Shown in pieces: positions 1 to 9,086 of a stretch of DNA of 64,000 nucleotides. Below the pieces are notes generated by a model. It did not search any database. It saw nothing but the letters and a program-made list of their open reading frames with translations, and was not told where the DNA came from. The position numbers were made by a program, and so were the translations under genes. The stretch lies in the NCBI RefSeq assembly GCF_900105615.1, contig NZ_LT630003.1, positions 930,001-994,000 of the forward strand, in the 5' to 3' direction. This DNA is from Lacrimispora sphenoides JCM 1415 (GTDB lineage Bacteria; Bacillota; Clostridia; Lachnospirales; Lachnospiraceae). Position 1 is the first letter of the stretch. The number at the start of each line of letters is the position of its first letter.

Positions 1-3000
1 GCATCAAGCTCCTACGTAGCCCGGGTAATTGATAATTATGGATACATTGAGTTGGATGGAAGAAGCACGGTTAAGGGTCTGATTTATATGAACAACAGTA
101 CCAAACCGATTACAATGACCCATGCTGCGGCCGGCCAGGCGCCAAAGTATGATTTGCATCTGGTTGAAGGCTTTGCCGGTAAGACAGTGGTTCAGCCGGA
201 TATGGTTGGTATTACGGATCTTACGGGTACGGGAAGCCAGCTGGCATATTTCCATAAGGCCAGTGCTGACGGAATGGCAGCCATGCGGCCGATCGTCGAG
301 CTGTCACCAAACCTTGTACTGCTGGGAGAGAATAATGTTTATCTGTCAGGCAGCGGAAATGATGCCAACTCCGGCAACACTCCATCTACTGCGGTCAAAA
401 CCTTTAAACGTGCCAGAGAACTGCTGCAGGGCGGAGGTTATTATACGACCGGAGCGAATATCATTATCTGTACTTCGACCGTTAATGTACTTGCAGAGGA
501 TGAAGACTGGTCATTTGAGCCCGGCGGATTTGTAACGAATTCTCTGAGTGGGCAAAGATGGCAGCCACTGGTAACCCGTTATGAAGGGTATGGCGGTATA
601 CTGATTACGCTGTACGATAGTACCAGTACGGTTTACGCCTCCACCGTTACGTTTAAAAATATCACGATAGACGGCGGCTCAGCCAATGGTATAGTATTGA
701 CAACAGCCGTGAATGATCAATTGCTGATGGTTGGCAGAGGAAGGACCGCTGTCCTTGGAGAAGGCGCAGTATTGCAGAACAACAAGGCAGTAACGACTAC
801 CTATAGCAATACCTCAGCATTGGGTGTGAAGGTTTATGGCGGTACACTTGAGATAAGCGGCGGAACTATTCGGAATATAGTAAGAGAAACAAGTCTTAGT
901 TTCAGTAGTTACTACTTTGCCTCTGCGGTAATGGTTCAGGGGGTCAGTACTGCTTATCCGGGTAATTTGATTATGAAGTCGGGGCAGATAATAAATAATG
1001 AACTAAATGCTCCAAATGCACAAGGTACCAGTGCCCGTATCGGAACGATTTATATACACAGCACTACTTCCGCTCCCAGTGGTATGGAAATGAGGGGCGG
1101 TCTGATCGAGAATAACAAGGTTGTTTCAAGAAATACAAATCCGGGAGCAGCAGGTGCGATTGTAAATTATGATGGTGCTGTAACTATCGGCGGCGGAATT
1201 ATCCGTGGAAATGAAGGTGGATGCGGCAGTGCAATTTTTCATCAGGGCATTAACAGTTCTTCCCAGATGATTTTCTCCGGCGGGCAGATCAGCGGAAATA
1301 CGACAAATGCAACCGGACAGCAGTCCATCAATAAATACTCGCCGATTTTTGTTATGCAGAAGGGCTTTGAACTGTATGGCGGTGGAGCGGATATCAAAGA
1401 TAGTATTTATTTATACCAAACCTTAAGTGCCATTAAAGTAAGTGATCATATTTATCAGACCGGACGTTCCTACCATATATACTTAAATCAGGGAACCAGC
1501 TACTTTAGAAAAGGCAGTGTAGTCGTAGAGCCGGATGGTAATAAGGTAACAAACGTTGGTTCCTATCTCCCATATTTTGATGTACGGTCGAATCCGTATG
1601 TACTGGATCGGGGAAGAACCAGTAACCTTGCCGGAAATGTGAGCGGGGTAAAGGAAGAACAATGCTTAATCCTGATGAAGGCAGTTTATCTTGATTCGGT
1701 AAACGGGAAAGATACGAACACCGGACTAAAGCCGAGCCAGGCCGTAAAAAGCTTTACCAAAGCCAAGAGTGTGGGAGTATTAACGACTCACGGTACCACT
1801 GAACATTATGTGATTTATGTATGCGGTAAGGCAATTAATACAAGCAGTGAAAGTGAGTGGACATTACCGGAAACTGCCTATATGTGCCGTTATACCGGAT
1901 TTGCTGTTTATGAAAGCGATGGTACTGAGACGCCGGAGCTTGAGCGGGCATATTACGGTTGTCTGATTCAGCCGGACTTTAACCTGACATTGAAAGATAT
2001 CACGATTCAGGGTCGCAGAAGTATAGACAGTACGGTAAGCAATGGTGACAGTCTGGTGAAAATTCCAACCGGGATCAGTGTAACTGTAGAAAGCGGCGCA
2101 GTCTTTTCGAATAACAACAACAGCGGCAACTATATTGCCGAAGATGGATTTGTGGATAACCTGGATTCAAAAGGCGGTGCTTTTCAGGTAGCCGAACGCG
2201 GAATCCTGACAATCAATGGCGGCGAGATAAAAGGTAATAATGCAACTTATGGAAGTGCAATTTATCTCCATGCAAGTGAAAGTAATCCATCATCCCTCGG
2301 ACAGCTGTACCTGTCTGGTTCACCGGTTATATCCGGAAAAGTATATTTAAATGGTACAGCTGATATAACTTCGGCGTATATACAGCCTGATGTTTCCTAT
2401 GTGCCTTCAACGTCATTGCAGATTTCTGTCAGCAATGACTACAATGGCCGTCCATTGATTCGATATAAGGACGGTACAATACCGGGTGAGACACAACTGA
2501 AATATTATTCATTTGATGATGCTATCAATGCACTATATGATATTGTAAACAACAGTTCCAATGCTTCCATTCTGGAATTGAGTCTGAGAAGGGTAATTTA
2601 TCTGGATGGCCAGGTTGGGTCAGATGATCCAAGTCATGATGGCACAACTCCGGAAAAGGCGTTTAAGACATTAAAACGTACCTTTGAGGCGATAGGAAAT
2701 CAGGCAGGTACCAATGGTGTCCTGATTTATATTGTAGATACATTGGATATTAATGGTGGAACCAGTGAACCAGCCGATATTCAGTTAATGAATATTAAGG
2801 TTTACAATAGCAACGGAACCTCCCACTATGAAGGATACTATAAGGATCCGGGTGAGACTGTCAATATCCGGGGCCAGGTATATTTCAAGCGATATTCCCA
2901 GCCAAAAGGGTATGATGCTGCTGATCCTGTTTATGATGGATACAGCAATGAAACATTGCTTGATAGTCTGTTCTATATCGGCAATGGCGGTAAACTTACT

Positions 3001-5301
3001 TTAAGCGGTATTTATTTGGATGGCCATTCTATCAGCAGTGACAGCATTAATCCTACCTTAGTGGCACCGGCTGTAGTGGCTCAGTCCCCGCTGATTACCG
3101 TAAAAGGAAGCGGTGTGCTGCAATGTTACCGTGCGGAGGGTGTGAGCAATGGTGTTCCTACCGCAACGCTATTTATTAATAATTTCAATACAAAAAATAA
3201 GAATGGACCGGAATATATCGTGGGCCATTTAAATGATTCTGATATTATGGAAGGCAGCAGCGCTGGTATTGAGCTGCTGGACGAAGGAACCTGTATTCTT
3301 GAGTATACTGAATTTTCCAACCTTGCATTAGGCGATCAAGTAGTTTCCGGAGGTACGGATGTATACAGCAATGGATACCTGCATTTCAGCCGTTATACGA
3401 ACTTTGGCGGAAGTGTGTTCCTGGAGGGATTCGGAACTAAAGAGGCAAACCATGATACCAGCCGATATCTGACCGTAGATGTATATGGTACTCCAATACA
3501 AAATAATTTCCATGTTATGGTGAGAGATTCGTATATGGGCAGAGATATGGTTCATTACCAGGTTGGAATCAACGCAACAGTCAATGATGCCGGTTATTTC
3601 CTGCTGGAAGAGCGGGTAAAAGATTTCTTCTGTCTGTCAAACCGCAGCGGATATCCGCATATCCTGGAGCTGCAGGTGCCGGTAGCCGTCTATATTGACG
3701 GTACAAACGGTATCGATGACCAGGGAGACCGGTATGCCGGTTCGACTCCGAAGTTTCCTGTAAAAACGTTGGCAAGAGCTTTTGAGTTATTAAAAACCCG
3801 GGGTGGAAATACGATTTATGTAGTCGGTACCATTCAGGTAAACAGTGATATCCAGGTGACGGGACAGTCTTATATCGGCACAGGCGGAGCTGTTATGCTG
3901 GGAAGTACCAATAAGATTAACATTGTCCGATATATACAGCCGGATTTTGCAATTCAGGATGCGGTGGCCGGAGCAGCGGCGGAATATGATGTGGAGGACT
4001 TTACCGGTGCATTGTTAAATGTCAGGGATGGTGCAACCGCCCAGTTCAGTGCGAACGTATACTTTGACGGACACAGTGAACCAAAGACCAGTATCGATCT
4101 ACCGATCGGAGCGGTCGTAAATCGGAATGGTAAAGCAAAGGCACCGTTAATAACCGTTGAAAAAGGCGGAGCTCTGAGCCTTCTGTCGAATGTAACCCTT
4201 TATAATAATAATAATACTTATGAACTGGATACTGATCTTAATGGCCAGAATGGCGGTGCCATCTTAAACAGCGGAACGACGACGGTTGACGGTACTCTGT
4301 TTGAGAATAACAAGGCTGCGAAAGGGTCTGTGGTATATCAGGACGGTATTTTTACGATCGTAAGTGCTCCGGAAAAACTGGATGGCCATCAGAATACATT
4401 CTACTTAACCTCTGTGAATACCGGAACGGCAGAAAGTCCGGTCTGGGGAACTGACCACGTGATTCAGACGGCGGTGGAAATACCGAAGAATCAGATCTTT
4501 GATATCGATGTGGATCATGCGGTAAAGGGCAGAGATGTGGTACAGTTTACCAGCAGTTCGGCTTATAATCCCAATGCAGATGCGGAGCATGAGCATTTCC
4601 GTTTGGGAAGTACGGTACCGGAGAACTTATTCCTGGTAGAAGCTGAAAGCAATCCGGATGTTCTCGAATTACAGGATTGGGAAATTTTAAAAGTTGAAGT
4701 ACCGGCTGACATTTACCTAGTCGTTCGTCGGAGAGGTTCTTATGACAGTACGAACAGATTAATGAGTGTTAATGATTCTTCTGCAGGTATGGATCTATTT
4801 ACTGCACCGGAGTATACGATAAAAAACAAGGGTATCTATGATGCGAAAGTATCGATTAGCGAATTTGAGAATAAGACGATGGAGGCAGGTATTACAACTG
4901 ACCCGGCTTATTTGATGAATCTGACCTCCAGTGCGGCGGTAACAACAGCTGAGAATGATTTATACCTTGCCGTAAAAGGCCTGGATGATGTCATCGGCGG
5001 CACGGGATTTGATATCTCAGAGACCTCGTTACAGCACTATGCAGAATCAACAGTTACCGCAGCACCGATTGTGCTAGGAACATTGAAAACGCAGACGTCT
5101 GGTAACTTTACCTTTGTCGGGGCCGTAGGTAATGGGTTTGTGGATAAGTATATGGATGCCTCTTTCCCGATTGAAGGATCTACCAAGGCCGAAGTACAAA
5201 AATACATGGACGGAACTTCTGACTCCGGTGTAATCAATGCCAGAGCAAAATATCTGTTAAAATATAAAGTAGAGATTGTCCCGTCCAGAAGGACTCCTTA
5301 A
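1..5301 (+). CDS. giant beta-helix surface protein, 5' partial
   Basis: The frame is open from base 1, so the N-terminus lies outside the window and the TTG near base 52 is probably internal. At least 1,766 residues remain. Four modules open with a related block of the form (V/I)YxDGxxGxDxxxGxTPxxAxKTxxxA, near bases 331, 1681, 2595 and 3687. Each is followed by glycine- and asparagine-rich runs such as GGAILNSG and FENNKA, typical of right-handed parallel beta-helices (pectin-lyase-like fold). This suggests an extracellular adhesin or glycan-binding or -cleaving protein. The C-terminal 250 residues are not helix-like and recall a small beta-sandwich. The protein ends in VEIVPSRRTP, with no LPxTG-type motif, membrane segment or basic tail, although a sortase gene follows. 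The fold call is good; the function is unknown. Confidence 0.8.
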   Translation, partial: ASSSYVARVIDNYGYIELDGRSTVKGLIYMNNSTKPITMTHAAAGQAPKYDLHLVEGFAGKTVVQPDMVGITDLTGTGSQLAYFHKASADGMAAMRPIVELSPNLVLLGENNVYLSGSGNDANSGNTPSTAVKTFKRARELLQGGGYYTTGANIIICTSTVNVLAEDEDWSFEPGGFVTNSLSGQRWQPLVTRYEGYGGILITLYDSTSTVYASTVTFKNITIDGGSANGIVLTTAVNDQLLMVGRGRTAVLGEGAVLQNNKAVTTTYSNTSALGVKVYGGTLEISGGTIRNIVRETSLSFSSYYFASAVMVQGVSTAYPGNLIMKSGQIINNELNAPNAQGTSARIGTIYIHSTTSAPSGMEMRGGLIENNKVVSRNTNPGAAGAIVNYDGAVTIGGGIIRGNEGGCGSAIFHQGINSSSQMIFSGGQISGNTTNATGQQSINKYSPIFVMQKGFELYGGGADIKDSIYLYQTLSAIKVSDHIYQTGRSYHIYLNQGTSYFRKGSVVVEPDGNKVTNVGSYLPYFDVRSNPYVLDRGRTSNLAGNVSGVKEEQCLILMKAVYLDSVNGKDTNTGLKPSQAVKSFTKAKSVGVLTTHGTTEHYVIYVCGKAINTSSESEWTLPETAYMCRYTGFAVYESDGTETPELERAYYGCLIQPDFNLTLKDITIQGRRSIDSTVSNGDSLVKIPTGISVTVESGAVFSNNNNSGNYIAEDGFVDNLDSKGGAFQVAERGILTINGGEIKGNNATYGSAIYLHASESNPSSLGQLYLSGSPVISGKVYLNGTADITSAYIQPDVSYVPSTSLQISVSNDYNGRPLIRYKDGTIPGETQLKYYSFDDAINALYDIVNNSSNASILELSLRRVIYLDGQVGSDDPSHDGTTPEKAFKTLKRTFEAIGNQAGTNGVLIYIVDTLDINGGTSEPADIQLMNIKVYNSNGTSHYEGYYKDPGETVNIRGQVYFKRYSQPKGYDAADPVYDGYSNETLLDSLFYIGNGGKLTLSGIYLDGHSISSDSINPTLVAPAVVAQSPLITVKGSGVLQCYRAEGVSNGVPTATLFINNFNTKNKNGPEYIVGHLNDSDIMEGSSAGIELLDEGTCILEYTEFSNLALGDQVVSGGTDVYSNGYLHFSRYTNFGGSVFLEGFGTKEANHDTSRYLTVDVYGTPIQNNFHVMVRDSYMGRDMVHYQVGINATVNDAGYFLLEERVKDFFCLSNRSGYPHILELQVPVAVYIDGTNGIDDQGDRYAGSTPKFPVKTLARAFELLKTRGGNTIYVVGTIQVNSDIQVTGQSYIGTGGAVMLGSTNKINIVRYIQPDFAIQDAVAGAAAEYDVEDFTGALLNVRDGATAQFSANVYFDGHSEPKTSIDLPIGAVVNRNGKAKAPLITVEKGGALSLLSNVTLYNNNNTYELDTDLNGQNGGAILNSGTTTVDGTLFENNKAAKGSVVYQDGIFTIVSAPEKLDGHQNTFYLTSVNTGTAESPVWGTDHVIQTAVEIPKNQIFDIDVDHAVKGRDVVQFTSSSAYNPNADAEHEHFRLGSTVPENLFLVEAESNPDVLELQDWEILKVEVPADIYLVVRRRGSYDSTNRLMSVNDSSAGMDLFTAPEYTIKNKGIYDAKVSISEFENKTMEAGITTDPAYLMNLTSSAAVTTAENDLYLAVKGLDDVIGGTGFDISETSLQHYAESTVTAAPIVLGTLKTQTSGNFTFVGAVGNGFVDKYMDASFPIEGSTKAEVQKYMDGTSDSGVINARAKYLLKYKVEIVPSRRTP

Positions 5302-5327
5302 CACAGTCGAAAGAGAGGGTTTTAGCG

Positions 5328-5933
5328 TTGGAAGAAATGAATGAAACACAAAATATTCAAGAGAAAACCGCGGAAAAAGCCCTGGCAGCTGGTAAGGTAA
5401 ACAATGAAAATGGAGGGAAGAAGGGCAAGAAAAAGGCCCTTCTTCTGATCCTGCTATTGCTTATCATTGCCGGTGCCGGTGGTGGATATTGGTGGTATAC
5501 ACACAATCAGGTGATGGATGCGACAACCAAATACTGGTTTGACAGGTTGGCTCAGGATGGTTCTTTGCAGGGAAAAACACCTACAGAAGTTCAGGGGATT
5601 CTAAACTCTGTTGTGGAAGAAGGTATGTTTAATGTATCCATGAATGCAAAAGCCATTTTCAATGATGCAAAAAGTGAAGGTTCCATTGGATTGGAGAATA
5701 TTCCGGAGAATCGTTATTACTGTCGTGTGGTGATACGCAGAGATGACACAAATGAAGTGTTGTACGAGAGTCAGGGTATAAAACCGGGGCAGTATATTGA
5801 TAAGATAAAATTAAAGCAAAATCTTCCGGCTGGAAACTACGCTTGTACTGCCCAGGTCATTGCGACCGATCCGGAGTCTTTGGATGATATCGGGCAGGTT
5901 CAGGTAAAGATTCAGGTGAATGTACTTAATTAG
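5328..5933 (+). CDS. membrane-anchored extracellular protein
   Basis: I do not recognise a named family. A lysine-rich N-terminus is followed by one hydrophobic segment (about residues 37-56, LLLILLLLIIAGAGGGYWWY) and then an extracellular domain of about 145 residues, so the likely topology is N-in, C-out. The C-terminal 90 residues (IPENRYYCRVVIRRDDT ... IKPG ... LPAGNYACTAQV ... DPES) resemble the C-terminal part of the lipoprotein at 7622. The start is taken as TTG because AGAGAGGG at 5312-5319 is correctly spaced for it; an ATG at 5337 is the alternative. It lies 26 bases after the giant protein and 9 before the sortase, so it is probably in one operon with them. Confidence 0.7.
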   Translation: MEEMNETQNIQEKTAEKALAAGKVNNENGGKKGKKKALLLILLLLIIAGAGGGYWWYTHNQVMDATTKYWFDRLAQDGSLQGKTPTEVQGILNSVVEEGMFNVSMNAKAIFNDAKSEGSIGLENIPENRYYCRVVIRRDDTNEVLYESQGIKPGQYIDKIKLKQNLPAGNYACTAQVIATDPESLDDIGQVQVKIQVNVLN

Positions 5934-5942
5934 GATATTAGA

Positions 5943-6728
5943 ATGAAGAAAAAACGATTATTATTTTTGGGGCTGACTTTATCATGTCTGGCAGGAGCTG
6001 TTTTTTGCGGCTGGAATTTTTATCAGGAGATGAAACCCAGGGTTTTAGCAGAGCAGGTATATAACCAGATAAGAGAGAGGGCTTTCCGGGAATCCGATGC
6101 TGTGATGGATGGTGATAAAGATATTACGGCCGTGAATACGTATACAAGAAAAAGGCCGGATTTTGAGACCTTGTTACAATGGAATCCGGATATTGCAGGC
6201 TGGATCTGGTCGCCGGGATCTGATATTGATTATCCTGTTGTACAGGGAACAGATAATGATTATTATCTGAATCATACAGCGGATGGTGAGAGAAGTATCA
6301 TAGGCTCCATCTTCATGGAGAGCCAAAACCAGAAAGAGTTTCAGGATGATGTGACCGTTCTGTATGGTCATCATATCAGAGGAGGGCGGATGTTCTCCTC
6401 TCTTTCTGGTTATAAGACACAACGTTATTATGAGGAGCATCCTGTTCTATATTTGTATACTCCGGATCAGGATTACCGGGTAGTTTTATTTGCAGGAGAG
6501 GTACTGGATGGTCAAAAAGGGTCATTTCCATTAAAATTTGAAAGTGAAGATACGCGGGAGAGATGGTTAAAAAAGCTTTTAGTTTCTTCGACGTTTAAAA
6601 GTCCGGTTGCAGTAGAAGAAAATGATCGAATATTGGCACTTTGTACATGCTCCTATGAATATAACAATGCCAGATATGTAGTATATGGAGTTTTAAGTGA
6701 TATGGAGGAAGAACAGAATGAGAAATAA
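5943..6728 (+). CDS. class B sortase
   Basis: This is a membrane-tethered cysteine transpeptidase that would cleave a sorting signal and join proteins to the wall or to each other. An N-terminal signal-anchor (residues 5-24) precedes the class B core: DIAGWIWSPGSDIDYPVVQ, then YGHH with catalytic His143, TCSYE-type CTCSYE with catalytic Cys236, and Arg244 in NNARYVVYG. The 261-residue length is normal for the family. It follows the giant surface protein and the membrane-anchored protein, which makes one of them a natural substrate, but neither shows an obvious sorting signal in what is visible here. Its last 11 bases overlap the next gene. Confidence 0.93.
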   Translation: MKKKRLLFLGLTLSCLAGAVFCGWNFYQEMKPRVLAEQVYNQIRERAFRESDAVMDGDKDITAVNTYTRKRPDFETLLQWNPDIAGWIWSPGSDIDYPVVQGTDNDYYLNHTADGERSIIGSIFMESQNQKEFQDDVTVLYGHHIRGGRMFSSLSGYKTQRYYEEHPVLYLYTPDQDYRVVLFAGEVLDGQKGSFPLKFESEDTRERWLKKLLVSSTFKSPVAVEENDRILALCTCSYEYNNARYVVYGVLSDMEEEQNEK

Positions 6729-7617
6729 GAGTAAGATAATTCCACTGGTATGTTTGGCGGGCCTGACTGCTGTGCTGGTCACCGGCTGCGTAAAGAAGCA
6801 GAGCTATGCAGAAGTATCTCCGGATATTGCAGACAGTTTTCCCATTAATGCAGAACCGGCAGAGAATCCGCAGTTAGTAGAATCCGATGGGCCTTACGCA
6901 ATTCTCCATACAACGGCTGGAGATGTTACCATTCTGCTGTACCCGGAACAGGCTCCCAAAGCTGTAGAGAATTTTATCGGTTTAGCAAAGGAAGGATACT
7001 ACAATGGCAGCCTATTTTATTATGCAAAGCGTGGGGAGCTGACCCAGGGCGGAAAACCGGGAGATCCGGAAGCAGAGGAGAGGAGCCTTTGGGGGGATCC
7101 GTTTGAAGATGAGGTTGACAATGGACTGTATCATTTTAAAGGTGCGGTTGCAATGGCCGGAGACGGGGGCAATACCCGCAACAGTAATCTGAGCCAGTTT
7201 TACCTGCTTGTAAGAGAGGAGATCCCGGAAGATGACCGGATTATCCCGGCTAACTGTTATATGAATGACCTGATGAATCTGCGTCTGAAAGAATTGGAAG
7301 AGATTAGTAAGGAAAAAGAACTGAGTAAAGAGGAAATTCAAAAATTTGAGGACGATTTAAATAAAGAAATTCAGGCCATTGCAACCGATGGCATACCAAG
7401 TGAATATGAGGCAAAGTATGCACCTGTCGCAGTGCGGTACAGCCAGGCCGGAGGTGCCTGGGGGCTGGATTATGGTCATACGGTATTTGGTCAGATTGTA
7501 GAGGGACTGAATGTAGCAGAAGCAATTACCCAGGTAAAGGTATCAGCTGAAGAACGAAAGCCGAAGAAAGACGTGGTGATTGAGAGCGTTGAAATCGTTG
7601 ATAAAATCATTGAGTAA
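6718..7617 (+). CDS. cyclophilin-type peptidyl-prolyl isomerase lipoprotein
   Basis: This is a 299-residue exported lipoprotein with lipobox LVTGC near residue 24. The cyclophilin domain starts around residue 55 (AILHTTAGDVTILLYPEQAPKAVENFI) and has QGGKPG, GAVAMAGDG, SQFYLLV and the late segment VFGQIVEGLNVAEAI. A charged helical insertion of about 60 residues (LKELEEISKEKELSKEEIQKF) interrupts the domain. Where active cyclophilins have FHR before the QGG motif, this one reads FYYAKRGELTQGG, so the catalytic arginine position appears to be tyrosine. ATG at 6718 is chosen because it begins the signal peptide and has GGAGG nine bases upstream. It overlaps the sortase end. It may help fold exported surface proteins. 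Confidence 0.88.
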   Translation: MRNKSKIIPLVCLAGLTAVLVTGCVKKQSYAEVSPDIADSFPINAEPAENPQLVESDGPYAILHTTAGDVTILLYPEQAPKAVENFIGLAKEGYYNGSLFYYAKRGELTQGGKPGDPEAEERSLWGDPFEDEVDNGLYHFKGAVAMAGDGGNTRNSNLSQFYLLVREEIPEDDRIIPANCYMNDLMNLRLKELEEISKEKELSKEEIQKFEDDLNKEIQAIATDGIPSEYEAKYAPVAVRYSQAGGAWGLDYGHTVFGQIVEGLNVAEAITQVKVSAEERKPKKDVVIESVEIVDKIIE

Positions 7618-7621
7618 AAAT

Positions 7622-8104
7622 ATGAAAGCCATAATAGCCGGGCTGTTAATTACCCTTGCTTCCCTGCTCACCGCCGGCTGCTCACAAAGTGGCAGCAGGG
7701 AGAGTGCTTATCAGTTTGCAGAGGATGCAAAGGATGGAGAATATGTACTCCCAACCCATAGCCCGGGTCAAAATGAAGACCAAAAGGAACCCTCTTATTT
7801 TATGATCCAGGTGAATGCCAGTCCAACGGTATCAAGGGGAGGCAAACGCTGCAATCTGATGATCGGAAATCCAACAGAGAATGAGCAGTATGTAAAGGTG
7901 AAATTAATTCTGGATGACACGGGGGAAGAATTGTTTTGTTCAGATATACTGAAGCCGGGAGAGAGAAATGCTTATGTAGATCTGGAACAGGTACCAGAAG
8001 CCGGGGAGCATACCGCTACTGCTGTATTCATGGTGTATGATCCGGAGAATATGGAGCAGATTACAGAAATTGATGCGGGGGTTTTATTGACTGTTGAAAA
8101 ATGA
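7622..8104 (+). CDS. lipoprotein sharing a domain with the 5328 protein
   Basis: This 160-residue protein has a signal peptide ending in LLTAGCSQ, a clear lipobox. After a short linker, a domain of about 105 residues (FMIQVNASPTVSRGGKRCN ... DDTGEELFCSDILKPGE ... EAGEHTATAVFMVYDPENM) matches in order the C-terminal domain of the protein at 5328: DDT-E-L, S--IKPG, AG--TA and DPE recur at the same spacing. I cannot name the family. Upstream TTG codons in frame overlap the previous gene, but ATG at 7622 directly begins the signal peptide. It is the last gene of the sortase-linked cluster. Confidence 0.75.
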   Translation: MKAIIAGLLITLASLLTAGCSQSGSRESAYQFAEDAKDGEYVLPTHSPGQNEDQKEPSYFMIQVNASPTVSRGGKRCNLMIGNPTENEQYVKVKLILDDTGEELFCSDILKPGERNAYVDLEQVPEAGEHTATAVFMVYDPENMEQITEIDAGVLLTVEK

Positions 8105-8210
8105 ATTTTTTTCTCAAGAAGGAAGTGGGACAAGGAACTTACTTTTTAATGTAGCTGTGATGAGTTGTGATTTATTGATAATTGAATAGACTTTGCGCTA
8201 TTAAATATGA

Positions 8211-8216
8211 TATACT
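8211..8216 (+). promoter_or_regulatory. extended -10 promoter of coiled-coil gene
   Basis: TATACT preceded by TG with one base between forms an extended -10 (TGATATACT) about 70 bases before the coiled-coil gene. No good -35 lies at 17 bases. Confidence 0.4.
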
Positions 8217-8285
8217 AAAGTCAGCATTATCATTGGAAAAAATATAATCTTAGTATGTAATAAAATAATAGAGGGGTGTGATATC

Positions 8286-8723
8286 ATGGCATTGACAAAT
8301 GAAGATCTACAAGCCATAGCAGCATTGATGGATGAAAAAATTAATCCGTTAAAGACTGATATTAATGATATGAAGACTGATATTAATGATATGAAGACTG
8401 ATATTAATGATATGAAGACTGATATCTATGATATGAAGACTGATATCAATGATATGAAGACTGATATCAATGATATGAAATCTGATATCAATAATATGAA
8501 ATCTGATATCAATAATATGAAATCTGATATCAATAAGTTGTCCGATAGAATAGAAATTCTGGAAATCAAGCAAGATATTACATCACGCAAAATTGAAGAT
8601 CTTACGTTTCGTGTCGCTAGTTTGGAGCATTATAGCAAAAAGGAGTTTACTAAGATTAACGACCAGATAGAAACGTTAATAACAGTTTTAGAAGTAAAAA
8701 ACATTTTGCCCAAACAAGCGTAG
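8286..8723 (+). CDS. heptad-repeat coiled-coil protein
   Basis: This 145-residue protein has no recognised catalytic domain. Residues 23-85 are nine consecutive 7-residue units of the form K(T/S)DI(N/Y)(D/N)M, with hydrophobic I and M at coiled-coil core spacing. The heptad character continues through LSDRIEILEIKQDITSRKIEDL and REFTKI-like helices to about residue 135. This is the architecture of short Firmicute proteins that form long parallel coiled coils. The start has AGAGGGGTG at the right distance. The gene stands alone between its own promoter and terminator. Confidence 0.75.
   Translation: MALTNEDLQAIAALMDEKINPLKTDINDMKTDINDMKTDINDMKTDIYDMKTDINDMKTDINDMKSDINNMKSDINNMKSDINKLSDRIEILEIKQDITSRKIEDLTFRVASLEHYSKKEFTKINDQIETLITVLEVKNILPKQA
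8352..8540 (+). repeat. 21-bp in-frame tandem repeat, nine units
   Basis: Nine head-to-tail 21-bp units (AAGACTGATATTAATGATATG and variants) encode the heptads of the coiled-coil protein. The first six differ only at one or two positions, while the last three share the changes TCT and AATAAT. This suggests recent expansion by slippage or unequal exchange. Confidence 0.95.
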
Positions 8724-8829
8724 TAGTCGCACATAAGCATCGGTCATAACAACTATAAGTATCATTTTTCATGATGCTTTATTACAAAAACACAACAACT
8801 ATCATAGCCAATTGAATTGTATCATATAT

Positions 8830-8866
8830 AAAGCGTAAAGTCTAAGCAATAGGCAATACGCTTTTT
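8830..8866 (+). terminator. rho-independent terminator after coiled-coil gene
   Basis: AAAGCGTA at 8830-8837 pairs with TACGCTTT at 8857-8864 and is followed by a T run. The rest of 8724-8960 shows no gene. Confidence 0.6.
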
Positions 8867-8969
8867 CTAATTATACAATTCCTCAATTATTCTCTTCATG
8901 CAATTAAGCTGTGGTGATAAAATCTGTATAATTTCACTGTGGATAATTATGGATTGTATGTTAAAATAT

Positions 8970-9048
8970 GGAGAGGATTTCTCTCCTGCTGAAAATAGCG
9001 GGAGTCAACCTACTGCAACCGCCAGTGTCATGCCGTTCTGACATTGGC
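8970..9048 (+). promoter_or_regulatory. structured leader before the HPr-like gene
   Basis: Three hairpins are visible. GGAGAG (8970-8975) pairs with CTCTCC (8981-8986). CTCCTGCT (8983-8990) pairs with AGCGGGAG (8997-9004), sharing bases with the first so that only one can form at a time. GCCAGTGTCA (9021-9030) pairs with TGACATTGGC (9039-9048). I do not recognise a known riboswitch class. Confidence 0.45.
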
Positions 9049-9086
9049 TCGTCGTTTTCGCATGAATCGTAAAGGGTGATGATGAG

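Noticed and set aside
3126..3775. Minus-strand ORFs inside the giant surface protein gene
   Set aside because: They lack ribosome sites and recognisable domains and lie wholly within a strongly supported plus-strand reading frame.
8352..8540. Possible CRISPR array
   Set aside because: The 21-bp units are contiguous with no spacers and are in frame within a protein.
8349..8573. Minus-strand repetitive ORF opposite the coiled-coil gene
   Set aside because: It is the mirror of the 21-bp repeat; the plus frame has a ribosome site, promoter and heptad logic.
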